Positions 27,085 to 36,686 of a DNA stretch of 64,000 nt are shown in pieces. The notes beneath the pieces were generated by a model. That model saw nothing but the letters and a program-made list of their open reading frames with translations, did not search any database and was not told the origin of the DNA. Source of the stretch: Pedobacter sp. Hv1 (GTDB lineage: Bacteria > Bacteroidota > Bacteroidia > Sphingobacteriales > Sphingobacteriaceae); assembly GCF_001412215.1 (NCBI RefSeq), contig NZ_LLWP01000004.1, forward strand, positions 434,001-498,000. The letters run 5' to 3'. Position numbers and translations under genes: made by a program. Every line of letters begins with the position of its first letter. Position 1 is the first letter of the stretch.

Positions 27085-27767
27085 TGGAAAATGGACACCT
27101 GCTTTTGGTAGAAGACGAGCCTTTTTTAGCCAAGGTAATTGAAGACAGTCTCAAACAAAAAGGCTACGCAGTAACCTATGCGGCTGATGGCAAAAAAGGA
27201 TATAACTTGTTTCTAAACAACAATTTTAACTTGTTGATTTTGGATGTGATGTTGCCCCATACCGATGGTTTTACCTTAGCCCAACAAATTAGAAAAGTAA
27301 ATTCAGTTATTCCCATTCTTTTTCTAACCGCTAAAACAGAAATTGCAGACCTCATAACCGGATACAAAAGTGGTGGAAATGATTACCTTAAAAAGCCATT
27401 TAGTTTGGATGAGCTGTTTCTTCGGGTAGATGAGCTCTTGAAAAGAACCCAAAAACAAGAGCCGCTAAATTTAAGTGACATTCATATAGGCAATTATAAT
27501 TTTAGCCACCACAAACAAGAATTGATATTTGATCAGGAAGTGATTAAACTTTCTAGCCGAGAAAGTGAGCTGCTGTTATTATTGTATAAAAACAAAAATA
27601 ACTTAACAGATAGAAAAATGGCCCTCCTTTCTCTTTGGGGCGATGATAGTTTTTTCAACACCCGAACTATGGATGTTTTCATTACCAAATTACGCAAACA
27701 CCTTAAAAAAGACCAACGAATAGAAATCTTAAACGTACGTGGAATGGGTTATAAACTGATCTGCTAA
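27084..27767 (+). CDS. OmpR/PhoB-family response regulator
   Basis: 227 residues: receiver domain with acidic EDE (10-12), phospho-acceptor Asp54 (LLILDVMLP), Lys in KKPF (about 103), and a C-terminal winged helix (about 130-227) with LSSRESELLLLLYKN and TMDVFITKLRKHL. Coupled to the kinase by a 1-base overlap. It most likely binds the GTTAA repeats at 25533-25568, controlling its own operon and perhaps the divergent TlpA-like genes. Confidence 0.93.
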   Translation: MENGHLLLVEDEPFLAKVIEDSLKQKGYAVTYAADGKKGYNLFLNNNFNLLILDVMLPHTDGFTLAQQIRKVNSVIPILFLTAKTEIADLITGYKSGGNDYLKKPFSLDELFLRVDELLKRTQKQEPLNLSDIHIGNYNFSHHKQELIFDQEVIKLSSRESELLLLLYKNKNNLTDRKMALLSLWGDDSFFNTRTMDVFITKLRKHLKKDQRIEILNVRGMGYKLIC

Positions 27768-27878
27768 TGTTAGCGATTTTTACTACATTATCTAGCTCCT
27801 AAAATTTATGACCACATAGGCAAATCCTAGACATAGATTTTCAAGTTTGTCATGCTGAGGAACGAAACATCTGTTGTT

Positions 27879-27901
27879 GGTCGGGATTTTTAATCTCGAC
27901 C
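27879..27901. repeat. Short dispersed palindrome, copy 2
   Basis: GGTCGGGATT / AATCTCGACC, 10-bp stem with one G-U pair and a TTT loop, between the regulator gene and the convergent 103-aa gene. Same family as 23073-23095 and 48013-48042. Confidence 0.6.
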
Positions 27902-27924
27902 TTAACTAATACATCAGCAACAGC

Positions 27925-28236
27925 TTAACTATCGTGGTGCATTTTGAGTTTATCTAGGAGCTCTGGAGAAATATTTTCGGCATAAGCGCCATAGGCATCA
28001 ATCAACACTCCTTTTAAATTTCCAACCTGCGATGAAATGGCGTAGATCACCGCACTATCTCCAGGATCGGTCATTCCTTCAAAACGATAGAATTCCTCAA
28101 TTTCAAACTCCTCAGGCATTAATTGAAGATCTAAAGATTTACATTCAATACAATCTTCTAACAGATTAAAATCATATTCGTAACCTCTTTGCTCTAAATC
28201 GGTTACAGCGGCGCTTAATGTATCGTAAATATGCAT
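27925..28236 (-). CDS. Conserved 103-aa protein of unknown function
   Basis: Small acidic cytoplasmic protein. Similar Bacteroidota proteins (start MxxYDTLSxAxxDLxxRGY...) are often labelled phosphoribosylpyrophosphate synthetase in databases, but no PRPP-binding or kinase motif is visible, so that label is not adopted. Seen: YDTLSAAVTDLEQRGYEYDF, a middle EEFYRFEGMTDPGDSAVIYA, and a C-terminal helix. Single gene. Confidence 0.6.
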   Translation of the reverse strand: MHIYDTLSAAVTDLEQRGYEYDFNLLEDCIECKSLDLQLMPEEFEIEEFYRFEGMTDPGDSAVIYAISSQVGNLKGVLIDAYGAYAENISPELLDKLKMHHDS

Positions 28237-28340
28237 TCAGCAATTTACCATTTTTTTCAATAACAATTAAATATTTATTGTGTGTAAAATCAACTCTCAA
28301 AACTTTTAAACCTCAATTGTATTTCTGATATTTAACCATC

Positions 28341-28826
28341 ATGATAGTTTCTGAGAAAACCCTTAAATGGGCGATGTGTCTTTATCCACCTTTATTATTT
28401 CAGCGCATTTGGGTTAAAAAATTCCATTCTGGCTTTTTGGGTGTAGACGTGAAGATCAGCAACAGTTTTTTAAACAGAAACTATAACGGCTCTATTTTTG
28501 GCGGAACCATTTATGCGGCAACAGACCCTTTTTATGCCATTTTGTTCGATCAATTGATGCAACGGCGTGGCTTTAAAGTAAGGGTTTGGCTAAAAAGTGC
28601 TTCCATCCAATACCTTAAACCGGGTTTAACTAGTTTATATTTCACCTTAAAAATCACCGATGAGATGATTGCAGAGGCTGAACATTCGCTAAAAGATACA
28701 GGTAAGTTTGTGAAATCATACCCAATGGAACTATTTAATAAACAAGGAGAATTGTGTGCTACCGTAATGAATGAAGTTTATTTGCGCACAAAATTTCCAG
28801 GAGAAAAACAACGCGTTGCCATTTAA
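28341..28826 (+). CDS. DUF4442 hotdog-fold protein
   Basis: 161 residues resembling the DUF4442/PaaI-like hotdog family: KISNSFLNRNYNGSIFGGTIYAATDPFYAILF is the typical segment (positions about 36-67) where a hotdog acyl-CoA thioesterase carries its substrate pocket. The enzymatic activity of DUF4442 is not established. Followed after 12 bp by the AlbA_2 gene, possibly co-transcribed. Confidence 0.75.
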   Translation: MIVSEKTLKWAMCLYPPLLFQRIWVKKFHSGFLGVDVKISNSFLNRNYNGSIFGGTIYAATDPFYAILFDQLMQRRGFKVRVWLKSASIQYLKPGLTSLYFTLKITDEMIAEAEHSLKDTGKFVKSYPMELFNKQGELCATVMNEVYLRTKFPGEKQRVAI

Positions 28827-28838
28827 TGAACATGGGCT

Positions 28839-29471
28839 ATGAATATCAAAAGATTAATACTAGAAGGCGAAAACGTAAGCTTAGATTTTAAAAAGACGAT
28901 TAGCAGTAGCGAGAAAATAGCGAAAACCTTGGTGGCATTTGCTAACAACCGAGGTGGTAAACTGTTAATTGGTGTAACTGACGATGGACAGATCAAAGGC
29001 GTAAAATCTGAAGATGAAGAAAAATACATGATCACCAAAGCTGCCCACATCTATTGTAAACCTGCCATTGAACCCAAATTTGAGGAAATCTATATAGACG
29101 ATAAAGTTGTTTTAATGGTCGACATTCCAAAAAGTGATACCAAACCGCACTACGCCATGGACGAGAACAAAAAATGGTGGGTCTATTTTCGGGTTAAAGA
29201 CAAAAGTGTATTAGCGAGCAAGATTATAGTAGACGTGTTAAAGGAAAGCAACAATGAAAATGGCCAGCTGATCTCTTATTCCGATCAAGAGAAAAAATTG
29301 CTTACCTATTTGGCAGAACATGGTCGGATTACCTTGAAAGAATATAGTAAGTTGACCAAAAGTGCTTATAAAAAGGCACAAAAAATTATTGTTAGTTTAA
29401 TTCTCACTGGCGTAATTTTACCACACATTTCTGAAAAAGAAGAATACTTTACAGCAGCAGAGGTAAAATAA
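28839..29471 (+). CDS. AlbA_2/Schlafen-type domain protein
   Basis: 210 residues. N-terminal AlbA_2 domain (about 5-120) with LEGENVSLDFKKT, LVAFANNRGGKLLIGV and VLMVDIPKSDTKPHYA, followed by a small winged-helix-like C-terminus (about 145-200, LAEHGRITLKEYSKLTKS). Such proteins are predicted nucleic-acid binders or ATP-binding regulators; their cellular role is mostly unknown. It follows the DUF4442 gene closely. Confidence 0.8.
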   Translation: MNIKRLILEGENVSLDFKKTISSSEKIAKTLVAFANNRGGKLLIGVTDDGQIKGVKSEDEEKYMITKAAHIYCKPAIEPKFEEIYIDDKVVLMVDIPKSDTKPHYAMDENKKWWVYFRVKDKSVLASKIIVDVLKESNNENGQLISYSDQEKKLLTYLAEHGRITLKEYSKLTKSAYKKAQKIIVSLILTGVILPHISEKEEYFTAAEVK

Positions 29472-29524
29472 ATTCTTCGCAATCTTGAGCTTTGTGGTAT
29501 AAATACGCGATTTTTGTTCCGCCT

Positions 29525-30892
29525 ATGTTACTCAATTTATATACAAAATACAAACCTTACTATAGAGAAAATCTAATTCTGGCGGGTCCTATTGTGGTTT
29601 CGCAGATTGGCCACATGGCCGTACATATTGCCGATAGTATCATTGTTGGTCAGTTTGCTGGTACAGCGCAATTGGCAGCAGTTTCTTTGGTAAACAGCCT
29701 GTTTATGTTAACCTTGGTATTGGGTATGGGCATCTCTTACGGATTAACTCCATTGATAGCCCAAGAAAATGGCAGAAAAAACTATGACGAATGCGGAAAG
29801 CTACTTTCCAATAGTCTGATCATCAATATCCTTACTGGATCATTACTTTATGCGATACTTCATTTCGGAACCTTATCTATAATCGACCACTTGGGTCAAT
29901 CGGCCGAGGTAGTAGCTTATGCCAAACCCTACTTGGGCCTATTGGCCTTTTCTATTGTTCCGCTAATGATTTTCCAAACTTTTAAGCAGTTTGCCGAAGG
30001 GTTGGGCTTTACCATGCAAGCCATGTTGATTTCTATTTTTGGTAATATATTGAACATTATCCTGGGTATTATTTTGGTTAAAGGCATGTTTGGCATTACC
30101 CCAATGGGCGTTAAAGGTGTTGGGATCAGCACCTTAGTAGATCGAATGTTAATGGCTTTGGTAATGTGTATTTATGTACTTCGTTCTAAAAACTTCAAAA
30201 TCTATCTTCAGAAATTCAAAATCAATGCCATAGATAAAGTAAGGAGCATGCAAATTTTCAAAATTGGTGCTCCGGTGGCCATGCAATATATTTTTGAGAT
30301 CAGCGCCTTTAGTGGTGCCGCCATTTTAATTGGTACCATAGGTGCAGCACCTCAGGCGGCACACCAGATTGCTATTACCTTGGCGGCCTTAACCTATATG
30401 GTAGCCAACGGTATTGCCTCATCAGCAACTATTAAAACAGGCAATTATTTAGGGCAAAGAAATTTTACAGACCTGCGTCGCTCGGCCATAGCAAGTTACC
30501 ATGTGGTATTGGCCTTTATGATCTGCGCAGCACTCCTATTTGTCTTTGCCAGCTCATTGTTACCTTACATTTATACAGACGATTTAAAAGTAGTAACCAT
30601 TGCAGCCCAACTTTTAATCATCGCTGGCTTTTTTCAGTTATTTGATGGTACACAGGTAGTTGGTTTGGGAGTTTTAAGAGGTATTGGCGATGTAAATATG
30701 CCCACATTTATCACTTTTCTCTCTTATTGGGTAATTGGTATCCCCTTGGGTTATTTCTTGGGAATTTACTTAGAAATGGGTGTAAAAGGCATTTGGTATG
30801 GACTAACTTTTGGGCTCTTAACGGCCTCTATCCTACTGTTTTTCAGGCTCCAACACCGAACAAGGTTGTTGGTTAGCAAACAAACAACATAA
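29525..30892 (+). CDS. MATE-family efflux transporter
   Basis: 455-residue Na+/H+-coupled multidrug or metabolite exporter with about 12 helices. Typical segments: AGPIVVSQIGHMAVHIADSI, GQFAGTAQLAAVSLVNS, an internal repeat beginning FKIGAPVAMQYIFE, and GLGVLRGIGDV near the C-terminus. The frame extends to a TTG at 29492, but the ATG at 29525 directly before the conserved N-terminus is preferred. Substrate unknown. Confidence 0.9.
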   Translation: MLLNLYTKYKPYYRENLILAGPIVVSQIGHMAVHIADSIIVGQFAGTAQLAAVSLVNSLFMLTLVLGMGISYGLTPLIAQENGRKNYDECGKLLSNSLIINILTGSLLYAILHFGTLSIIDHLGQSAEVVAYAKPYLGLLAFSIVPLMIFQTFKQFAEGLGFTMQAMLISIFGNILNIILGIILVKGMFGITPMGVKGVGISTLVDRMLMALVMCIYVLRSKNFKIYLQKFKINAIDKVRSMQIFKIGAPVAMQYIFEISAFSGAAILIGTIGAAPQAAHQIAITLAALTYMVANGIASSATIKTGNYLGQRNFTDLRRSAIASYHVVLAFMICAALLFVFASSLLPYIYTDDLKVVTIAAQLLIIAGFFQLFDGTQVVGLGVLRGIGDVNMPTFITFLSYWVIGIPLGYFLGIYLEMGVKGIWYGLTFGLLTASILLFFRLQHRTRLLVSKQTT

Positions 30893-30899
30893 AAATTAC

Positions 30900-30974
30900 T
30901 TAGAATTAGTCTAAATAACTTGCGTATATAGTGTATTTTTCACACCTTTGCGGCAAATTAGAATTAGTCTAAAT
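30900..30974 (+). promoter_or_regulatory. Promoter with two identical 17-bp operator copies
   Basis: TTAGAATTAGTCTAAAT occurs at 30900-30916 and again at 30958-30974; each contains the inverted repeat TTAGA-N5-TCTAA. Between them lie TTG (30920-30922) and CACCTTTG (30943-30950) at -33/-7 spacing. The second copy touches the TTG start codon. A dyad repressor, plausibly Fur-like given the uptake operon downstream, is inferred. Confidence 0.55.
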
Positions 30975-33727
30975 TGAAACAGCATATATCCTTCCTTTTC
31001 GTCCTTATCATCACTACAACCACTGTATTGGCTCAAAATACAATTAGTGGGAAAGTTTTAAATGCTCAAAAAACTCCCTTAGAGGCGGTAAACATTAAGA
31101 TTGTAGAAACCAATCAATTGGCTGTTAGTAACAAACTAGGTCAATTTAATTTCGAAATCAACAACAATAATGAGCTACTTACTTTAGAATTTAGTTACAT
31201 CGGTTTTCAAAAATTAACCAGAATTGTAAATCTTAAAGATGCTAAAATAGATTTAGGGACAATTACCTTAAAAGAGCTCAATTTAAGTCTTGAGACTATT
31301 GAAATCAATGCCAAAAGAAACTACGAGGGTTCGTCAAATTCTTCTTTGATTATTGGTAGAGATATCATTGAACAGATTCCAGCCTTAAGTATCAACGATC
31401 TGCTCAATCAAATTCCAAATCGGAAAATCATGCCCCCCTCTCTACAGTCTGTACAAAACATTTCATTACGGGGTGCTTATAATTCAAATGTTTTTGACTT
31501 AAACAACTCATTTGGTGTAGCCATTATTATAGATGGAAACGCGATTAGTAACAACGCCAATATGCAAGGATACAACCCTGGTAATAGAGGATTTGGTTCT
31601 ACAAAGGTTACTTTGGGCAGTGGCGATTATGGCTTAACCAATGCCAATAAAGTGGGTTACAATGGAGATTATACATTTGGTGGTACAGATCTGAGACAAA
31701 TTCCTGCTGATAATATTGAAAGCATTGAGGTGATTGCTGGTGTACCTTCTGTAAAATATGGCGATTTAACAGATGGTGCTATTATTGTTGAGAGACAAGC
31801 GGGAAAATCTCCAGCCTATGTCAGAATGCAATTGCGTGACAATGCCACCTCATATGGCTATTCTCAAGGTTTCAGGTTAAGTCCAGAGTTGGGTAGCTTT
31901 AATGTTGGCTTAAACTATGTCAATTCTTTTGCCGATAACAGGGATAAGATGAAAGCTTATAAAAGGCTCAATCTGAATGCCATGTGGACCAATACATTTG
32001 GCAAAGAAAAACGTTTAAAAAACACGTTTAGTTTTGATTATGGAAGAAACTTAGATGGTATTAAAAAAGACCCTGATGATCCTTATGGTCGTTTTATCGA
32101 TTTTACCAGCTGGAATTTAAGTTTTAGCAATAGAACAAGTTACCGTTTCAATCACCCCTTCTTTAAAAATATTAGCTTCAATGCTCGCTACAGTCAATCG
32201 CATCAAAGCACTTACACTGAGCAATATCAGAATTATGCTTATATCTTATATACCAATGCTATTACTACAGGTTTTACAGATGGTATTTATGATACTGGTA
32301 TTTATACCTCAGTAAGTCATATTGATGGTAGACCAATTACTTTATCAGGGCAAGTAGAACTAAACACCTACTTTAAAACTGGAGAGATTAACCATTATCT
32401 AAATTTTGGTACAAATTACTCTTATGCAATTAACAATGGTTTAGGAAGAATAGTTGATCCAAGCAGACCAAGACCTTCTTTTAATACTACAGGTACTACG
32501 CTTAGTAGTGGTCCAACTGAGCGTTATTATGATTTTTCATTGGTCATTCCTCAAAAAGATTTTGGCGCCTATGCGGAAGATGTATTTAAGATCCGTTTGT
32601 TCGGTAAAGACCTCAATACCCGCATCGGGGTAAGATTAGATGGGCAGAACAATTATTTTAACCTATCGCCAAGAACCAATATCAATTATCAGGTTTCTAA
32701 AAACCTAAGGTTAGGTTTGGCCTATGGTTTGGCTTATAAGTCTCCGGGCTTAGCTCATTTATATCCTGGACCAGCATTTTTTGAAATCCCACTTATCAAT
32801 TCGTACAATGGCAATGTTAAAGAGAGTAGAAGCATATTTTATATGTATAGATATGACCCTACGTCTAATCTAAAATCGTCGAATACACAAACCATAGAAT
32901 TAACTGCTTTATATAAACTTGGGAACTATAACCTCTCGGTATCCTTATTTAACAAAGATCTTCGCAATGGTATCAATACCGTTCAAGAATATAAAGCGAT
33001 TGATCTACCAGTTTATCAAGCTACTTTCAGACCCGGTCAGCAACCTTTAATTGTTGAAACAGGTACCAAAAAGAAATTGATCAATTACCATTATTTCAAC
33101 AATAGTTTAAAATCTAAAAATCAAGGTATTGAATTGATTTTAAATACCCCAAAATATGAGGCCATTGCTACTTCCTTTAACCTTAGTGGCGGTATATTTA
33201 GATCGGCCTATTTTGATGCCAATAATCGAATCAGTCCACTACTTGCTTCAAATACCTTACCAGAAAGTCCATTAATTGCTTTTTACCAACACAATTCTAG
33301 AACTACCTATTTCAGTTCGGGCAGAATTTCTTCTAGCACACACATTCCAAAAATCAGTTTATTGGTTCAGTTTACTGCAGAGTTTAGTTTCATCAATAAA
33401 ACCATATACGAACCAGGTAGCGGTATACCAATTGGTTATTACAATAATAATAACGATTATATCGATCTTCCTAACCCAGATCCTACCAACCCTCTTTACA
33501 AACACTTGTTTCTTTCCACAGCACAACAGAATGAAACCAACCAATTTAGGGTGTTTACCAATTACCATATGAGTGTGGCCAAAGAGATCAAAAAACGTTT
33601 CAAATTCGCATTCAACGTATATAACGTTTTCAATTACCAACCCAGATACCTTAATGTGTTAGGAACCTCTGTAATTAAACCCAACAGCAGTCCAACATTC
33701 GGAGCAGAATTATCAATTAAATTATAA
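30974..33727 (+). CDS. TonB-dependent outer-membrane receptor
   Basis: 917-residue active-transport porin. Signal peptide to about TTVLAQ (21); a carboxypeptidase-regulatory-like domain (about 22-110, ISGKVLNAQKTPLEAVNI); a plug domain (about 115-280, IDGNAISNNAN, ESIEVIAGVPSVKYGDLTDGAI); then a 22-strand barrel ending in AELSIKL. The start codon is TTG. It heads an operon with a DUF4876 lipoprotein, a DUF6850 protein and a cytochrome c peroxidase; no SusD partner, so a small metal complex or heme is more likely than glycan. Substrate inferred only. Confidence 0.93.
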   Translation: MKQHISFLFVLIITTTTVLAQNTISGKVLNAQKTPLEAVNIKIVETNQLAVSNKLGQFNFEINNNNELLTLEFSYIGFQKLTRIVNLKDAKIDLGTITLKELNLSLETIEINAKRNYEGSSNSSLIIGRDIIEQIPALSINDLLNQIPNRKIMPPSLQSVQNISLRGAYNSNVFDLNNSFGVAIIIDGNAISNNANMQGYNPGNRGFGSTKVTLGSGDYGLTNANKVGYNGDYTFGGTDLRQIPADNIESIEVIAGVPSVKYGDLTDGAIIVERQAGKSPAYVRMQLRDNATSYGYSQGFRLSPELGSFNVGLNYVNSFADNRDKMKAYKRLNLNAMWTNTFGKEKRLKNTFSFDYGRNLDGIKKDPDDPYGRFIDFTSWNLSFSNRTSYRFNHPFFKNISFNARYSQSHQSTYTEQYQNYAYILYTNAITTGFTDGIYDTGIYTSVSHIDGRPITLSGQVELNTYFKTGEINHYLNFGTNYSYAINNGLGRIVDPSRPRPSFNTTGTTLSSGPTERYYDFSLVIPQKDFGAYAEDVFKIRLFGKDLNTRIGVRLDGQNNYFNLSPRTNINYQVSKNLRLGLAYGLAYKSPGLAHLYPGPAFFEIPLINSYNGNVKESRSIFYMYRYDPTSNLKSSNTQTIELTALYKLGNYNLSVSLFNKDLRNGINTVQEYKAIDLPVYQATFRPGQQPLIVETGTKKKLINYHYFNNSLKSKNQGIELILNTPKYEAIATSFNLSGGIFRSAYFDANNRISPLLASNTLPESPLIAFYQHNSRTTYFSSGRISSSTHIPKISLLVQFTAEFSFINKTIYEPGSGIPIGYYNNNNDYIDLPNPDPTNPLYKHLFLSTAQQNETNQFRVFTNYHMSVAKEIKKRFKFAFNVYNVFNYQPRYLNVLGTSVIKPNSSPTFGAELSIKL

Positions 33728-33738
33728 ATATATCAAAT

Positions 33739-35052
33739 ATGAAAAGAATAGCTTACTTATTATGTCTCGCCCTCCTATTTGGCGCCTGTAAAAAAAACAA
33801 TACTCCCGAAGCTCAACCTGTAAACTTGGGTTTGAAGGTTGCTTATAGTGTTACTGATAGTAAATTACCCATAACTAGTGTAGAGCTGAGCATCAAAAAC
33901 TTAACTACCGGAAATATCCAAAAAGGAAGTACCAATGCCAATGGCGAATTTACATTTGAGTCGATATCTACTGGCACTTATGACATTACTGCAAAGATTG
34001 TAATCCCAGCTACAGCATATACTGCAGCAACAGGTATTGCTACCAATACAGCAGTTACATTTAATGCTTCTATCTTAAACAAGATTATTGCGCCAAATTT
34101 TTCTGGCAACCTTAATCTAACGCTAATTACAGGTACAACTAGCGACTGGGTAATTAAACAGGTTTATTATGCGGGTTCTGACCTAGTAGAAGGTGCAATG
34201 TACAGAGACCAGTTTATAGAAATCCACAACAACTCAGATAAGACTCTATATGCCGATGGTTTATATTTTGCTGAATTAACAGGAAGACAATCACTTACAA
34301 ATAGTACTTATCAAACACTTAGCGATGGCCAATTGGATTGGAGCAAATCTATTGATATGCCAATTAACATTGATGCCAATAACGACTATGTGTATACCAA
34401 AGCATTACATATGATTCCTGGATCTGGACAACAATATCCTGTTTTACCTGGTAAAAGTATCATTATAGCACAAACTGCACAAAATCATAAACAACCTTTT
34501 ACAGGTGCAGATCAAACTAGTATTTCTGTACGTAACCCTGGTTTAACTGTAGACTTAAGTACTGCTCAATTTGAGGCTCACTATGCATCTTATGGTGCCA
34601 ATCAATTGGATTCTGATATTGACAACCCTAACTCTGTAAACATAGAGGTTTTACAAATGGGTGGAAGAGATATGATTTTTGATACCAATGGTCGTACAGC
34701 TTACATTATTTTTAAAATTAACGATGGTCCTAGAGATCTTAAACAATATTACTATCCATTAAAAGCTGCACCTGGCACAAGCGAAAAAAAATATTACCAA
34801 ATTCCAAACAAGTATATTTTAGATGCAGTAGAAACACAGCCACAAGCTGCATCGGCTAGAATTCCAAAAAAACTAAGTGCGAGCTACGATTCTGGTTTCA
34901 CATTTACACCAAAAGGTATCTACTCTTCTCAATCTGTAATTAGAAAAATTGCTAGTACAATTGATGGTCGAGTGATCTTAAAAGACACCAATAATTCTTC
35001 TGATGATTTTGGTGTATTTGATATTGCTCAACCATGGGGATTTTATAAATAG
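33739..35052 (+). CDS. DUF4876 surface lipoprotein
   Basis: 437 residues. Lipoprotein signal ending LLFGACKKNN (Cys17), with KK after the lipidated Cys as in surface-exported Bacteroidota lipoproteins. An Ig/carboxypeptidase-regulatory-like domain follows (about 25-110, STNANGEFTFESISTGTYDI), then the DUF4876 region with DQFIEIHNNSDKTLYADGLY. It begins 11 bp after the receptor. Likely a surface partner that binds the ligand or caps the receptor; not experimentally known to me. Confidence 0.75.
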   Translation: MKRIAYLLCLALLFGACKKNNTPEAQPVNLGLKVAYSVTDSKLPITSVELSIKNLTTGNIQKGSTNANGEFTFESISTGTYDITAKIVIPATAYTAATGIATNTAVTFNASILNKIIAPNFSGNLNLTLITGTTSDWVIKQVYYAGSDLVEGAMYRDQFIEIHNNSDKTLYADGLYFAELTGRQSLTNSTYQTLSDGQLDWSKSIDMPINIDANNDYVYTKALHMIPGSGQQYPVLPGKSIIIAQTAQNHKQPFTGADQTSISVRNPGLTVDLSTAQFEAHYASYGANQLDSDIDNPNSVNIEVLQMGGRDMIFDTNGRTAYIIFKINDGPRDLKQYYYPLKAAPGTSEKKYYQIPNKYILDAVETQPQAASARIPKKLSASYDSGFTFTPKGIYSSQSVIRKIASTIDGRVILKDTNNSSDDFGVFDIAQPWGFYK

Positions 35053-35077
35053 GTAATTTAAAAGAAGGATTGTTTTT

Positions 35078-36682
35078 ATGAGAAAGATAGTAGTGTTGCT
35101 TTTTGTGTTGGCTGTAACAAAACAGATCAAAGCCCAAAATATAGACAGTGTACAAAATAGCTTTAGAAATAAGCTTTATGTAGCTGATTCTATTAACAAC
35201 ACGCTGTATAACTTTTATAAAAACAATCCTTTTTATCAAAATCATATCCCGGTAAATTTCAACTCCATTAACGCAGGATTAAACTTTGATAAAGGTAAAT
35301 TCATTACTGCGCAAGGTAGTACTAAAACACAAGACTACTTTTTCAATACAGAAGGGAAAACAAGATTAGAAAAAGTTGATTTGTACGGTTCATTTACCTT
35401 TCATAAAATTTTTGAAGACAGTACCCGTTGGGCACACCAAACCAGATTTAAACCCAATGTTCCATTATATTTTGGATCTATCAAGTATAACCATTACGAA
35501 CGTTCTATATATACTTTTAAGGCAATGGCCGAAAGGAATATCTTACAAAACAACCTGCCATTAAACTTTAAAATAGATTATAGAATTGGAAATCACTTTA
35601 GCAATAATGACCCTCGGGGAGATTTGAGCGATTTTCAGCTCAATACCACTACAACACTCGCCTATCGCTTAAATAAGCAACTGAAAACAGGATTAAGCTT
35701 TATTTATGGTTATGGTAGAGAAGATATCAATATTGGTTATAAAAACAAAAATGTTAAACCTACCGAATTGTTAACTTGGAGAAATGTAGGTTATGGTACA
35801 TCTGAAGAGTTCATCTCAGATCTAGATTATGTAACCTTGTTCAAAAGAAAAGGTCTGGATTTAAATTTCGATTACAAATTGACCGAACAGCAAAACTTAA
35901 TGCTAAAGCTATCTTATTTAAAAGAAACTGACGATTTTGTGATTTTACCTGTTGGAGCTAACATATCTTCTTTAGATCCAAGGCGATTAATGGACTATAC
36001 CAACGAAATTATAGAGGGTACATTATTTTGGAAATTCAATATTAAATCGAAACAGTTTCTGCTCAAAATAGGCTATAGAGACGAAACGGGAAAAGATTTG
36101 TATTATCCAAGAGGACATAAGGCCCAATTGAATGCAGGTGAGGTACTTTACAAATACAACAACTACTTGTATGATTTACAGGTTATTGATTTTAAATTCA
36201 TTGGTACGCAAAACAACTTATTAAACCGTACCAATCTCAGTGCGTTTATAGGCAGTTCATTTAGCAAAGAAGGTAAACAAGATGGTTCTTCTGGTAATAA
36301 TGTAATTTATAACCGATTAAATATTAATGGTGGCCTAAGCATTAACAAACATACCTTAACAAAAAAGACCTATGGTATTGGCTTAAATGGAATGTATAGT
36401 CTTAGTCCATCAAATACATTTATAGTACCTGCCATTAATGAGAAAATCTTCTATAAATATGTCATTTATCATGATTTTCTTTACAACACTGCAAAATATG
36501 CTGCCATAGGTTTAAATGGAGAATATTCATTTCCAGCTTATAAAGTTTTACAGGCTAGTATTAAGTTCAATCTTAACTACATCCAATGTTTGGGAGCACT
36601 AGAGCCTTTAGATAGGCAAGTATTATCTTTACCAGGAAAAGATCGTTTTTCTTCTAATATCAGCTTAAATCTGTATTTTTGA
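35078..36682 (+). CDS. DUF6850-type outer-membrane protein
   Basis: 534 residues with a signal peptide to about KQIKAQ (20) and alternating aromatic/hydrophobic strands throughout (for example KVDLYGSFTFHKIF, SIKYNHYERSIYTFKAMAER), consistent with a beta-barrel; the C-terminal residue is Phe (SLNLYF). It matches the DUF6850 family by memory. It lies 25 bp after the DUF4876 gene and 4 bp before the peroxidase gene, so it is in the same operon. Confidence 0.7.
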   Translation: MRKIVVLLFVLAVTKQIKAQNIDSVQNSFRNKLYVADSINNTLYNFYKNNPFYQNHIPVNFNSINAGLNFDKGKFITAQGSTKTQDYFFNTEGKTRLEKVDLYGSFTFHKIFEDSTRWAHQTRFKPNVPLYFGSIKYNHYERSIYTFKAMAERNILQNNLPLNFKIDYRIGNHFSNNDPRGDLSDFQLNTTTTLAYRLNKQLKTGLSFIYGYGREDINIGYKNKNVKPTELLTWRNVGYGTSEEFISDLDYVTLFKRKGLDLNFDYKLTEQQNLMLKLSYLKETDDFVILPVGANISSLDPRRLMDYTNEIIEGTLFWKFNIKSKQFLLKIGYRDETGKDLYYPRGHKAQLNAGEVLYKYNNYLYDLQVIDFKFIGTQNNLLNRTNLSAFIGSSFSKEGKQDGSSGNNVIYNRLNINGGLSINKHTLTKKTYGIGLNGMYSLSPSNTFIVPAINEKIFYKYVIYHDFLYNTAKYAAIGLNGEYSFPAYKVLQASIKFNLNYIQCLGALEPLDRQVLSLPGKDRFSSNISLNLYF

Positions 36683-36686
36683 CCCA

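Noticed and set aside
27925..28236. Phosphoribosylpyrophosphate synthetase
   Set aside because: The label is common for this family, but no PRPP synthetase motif is present in 103 residues.
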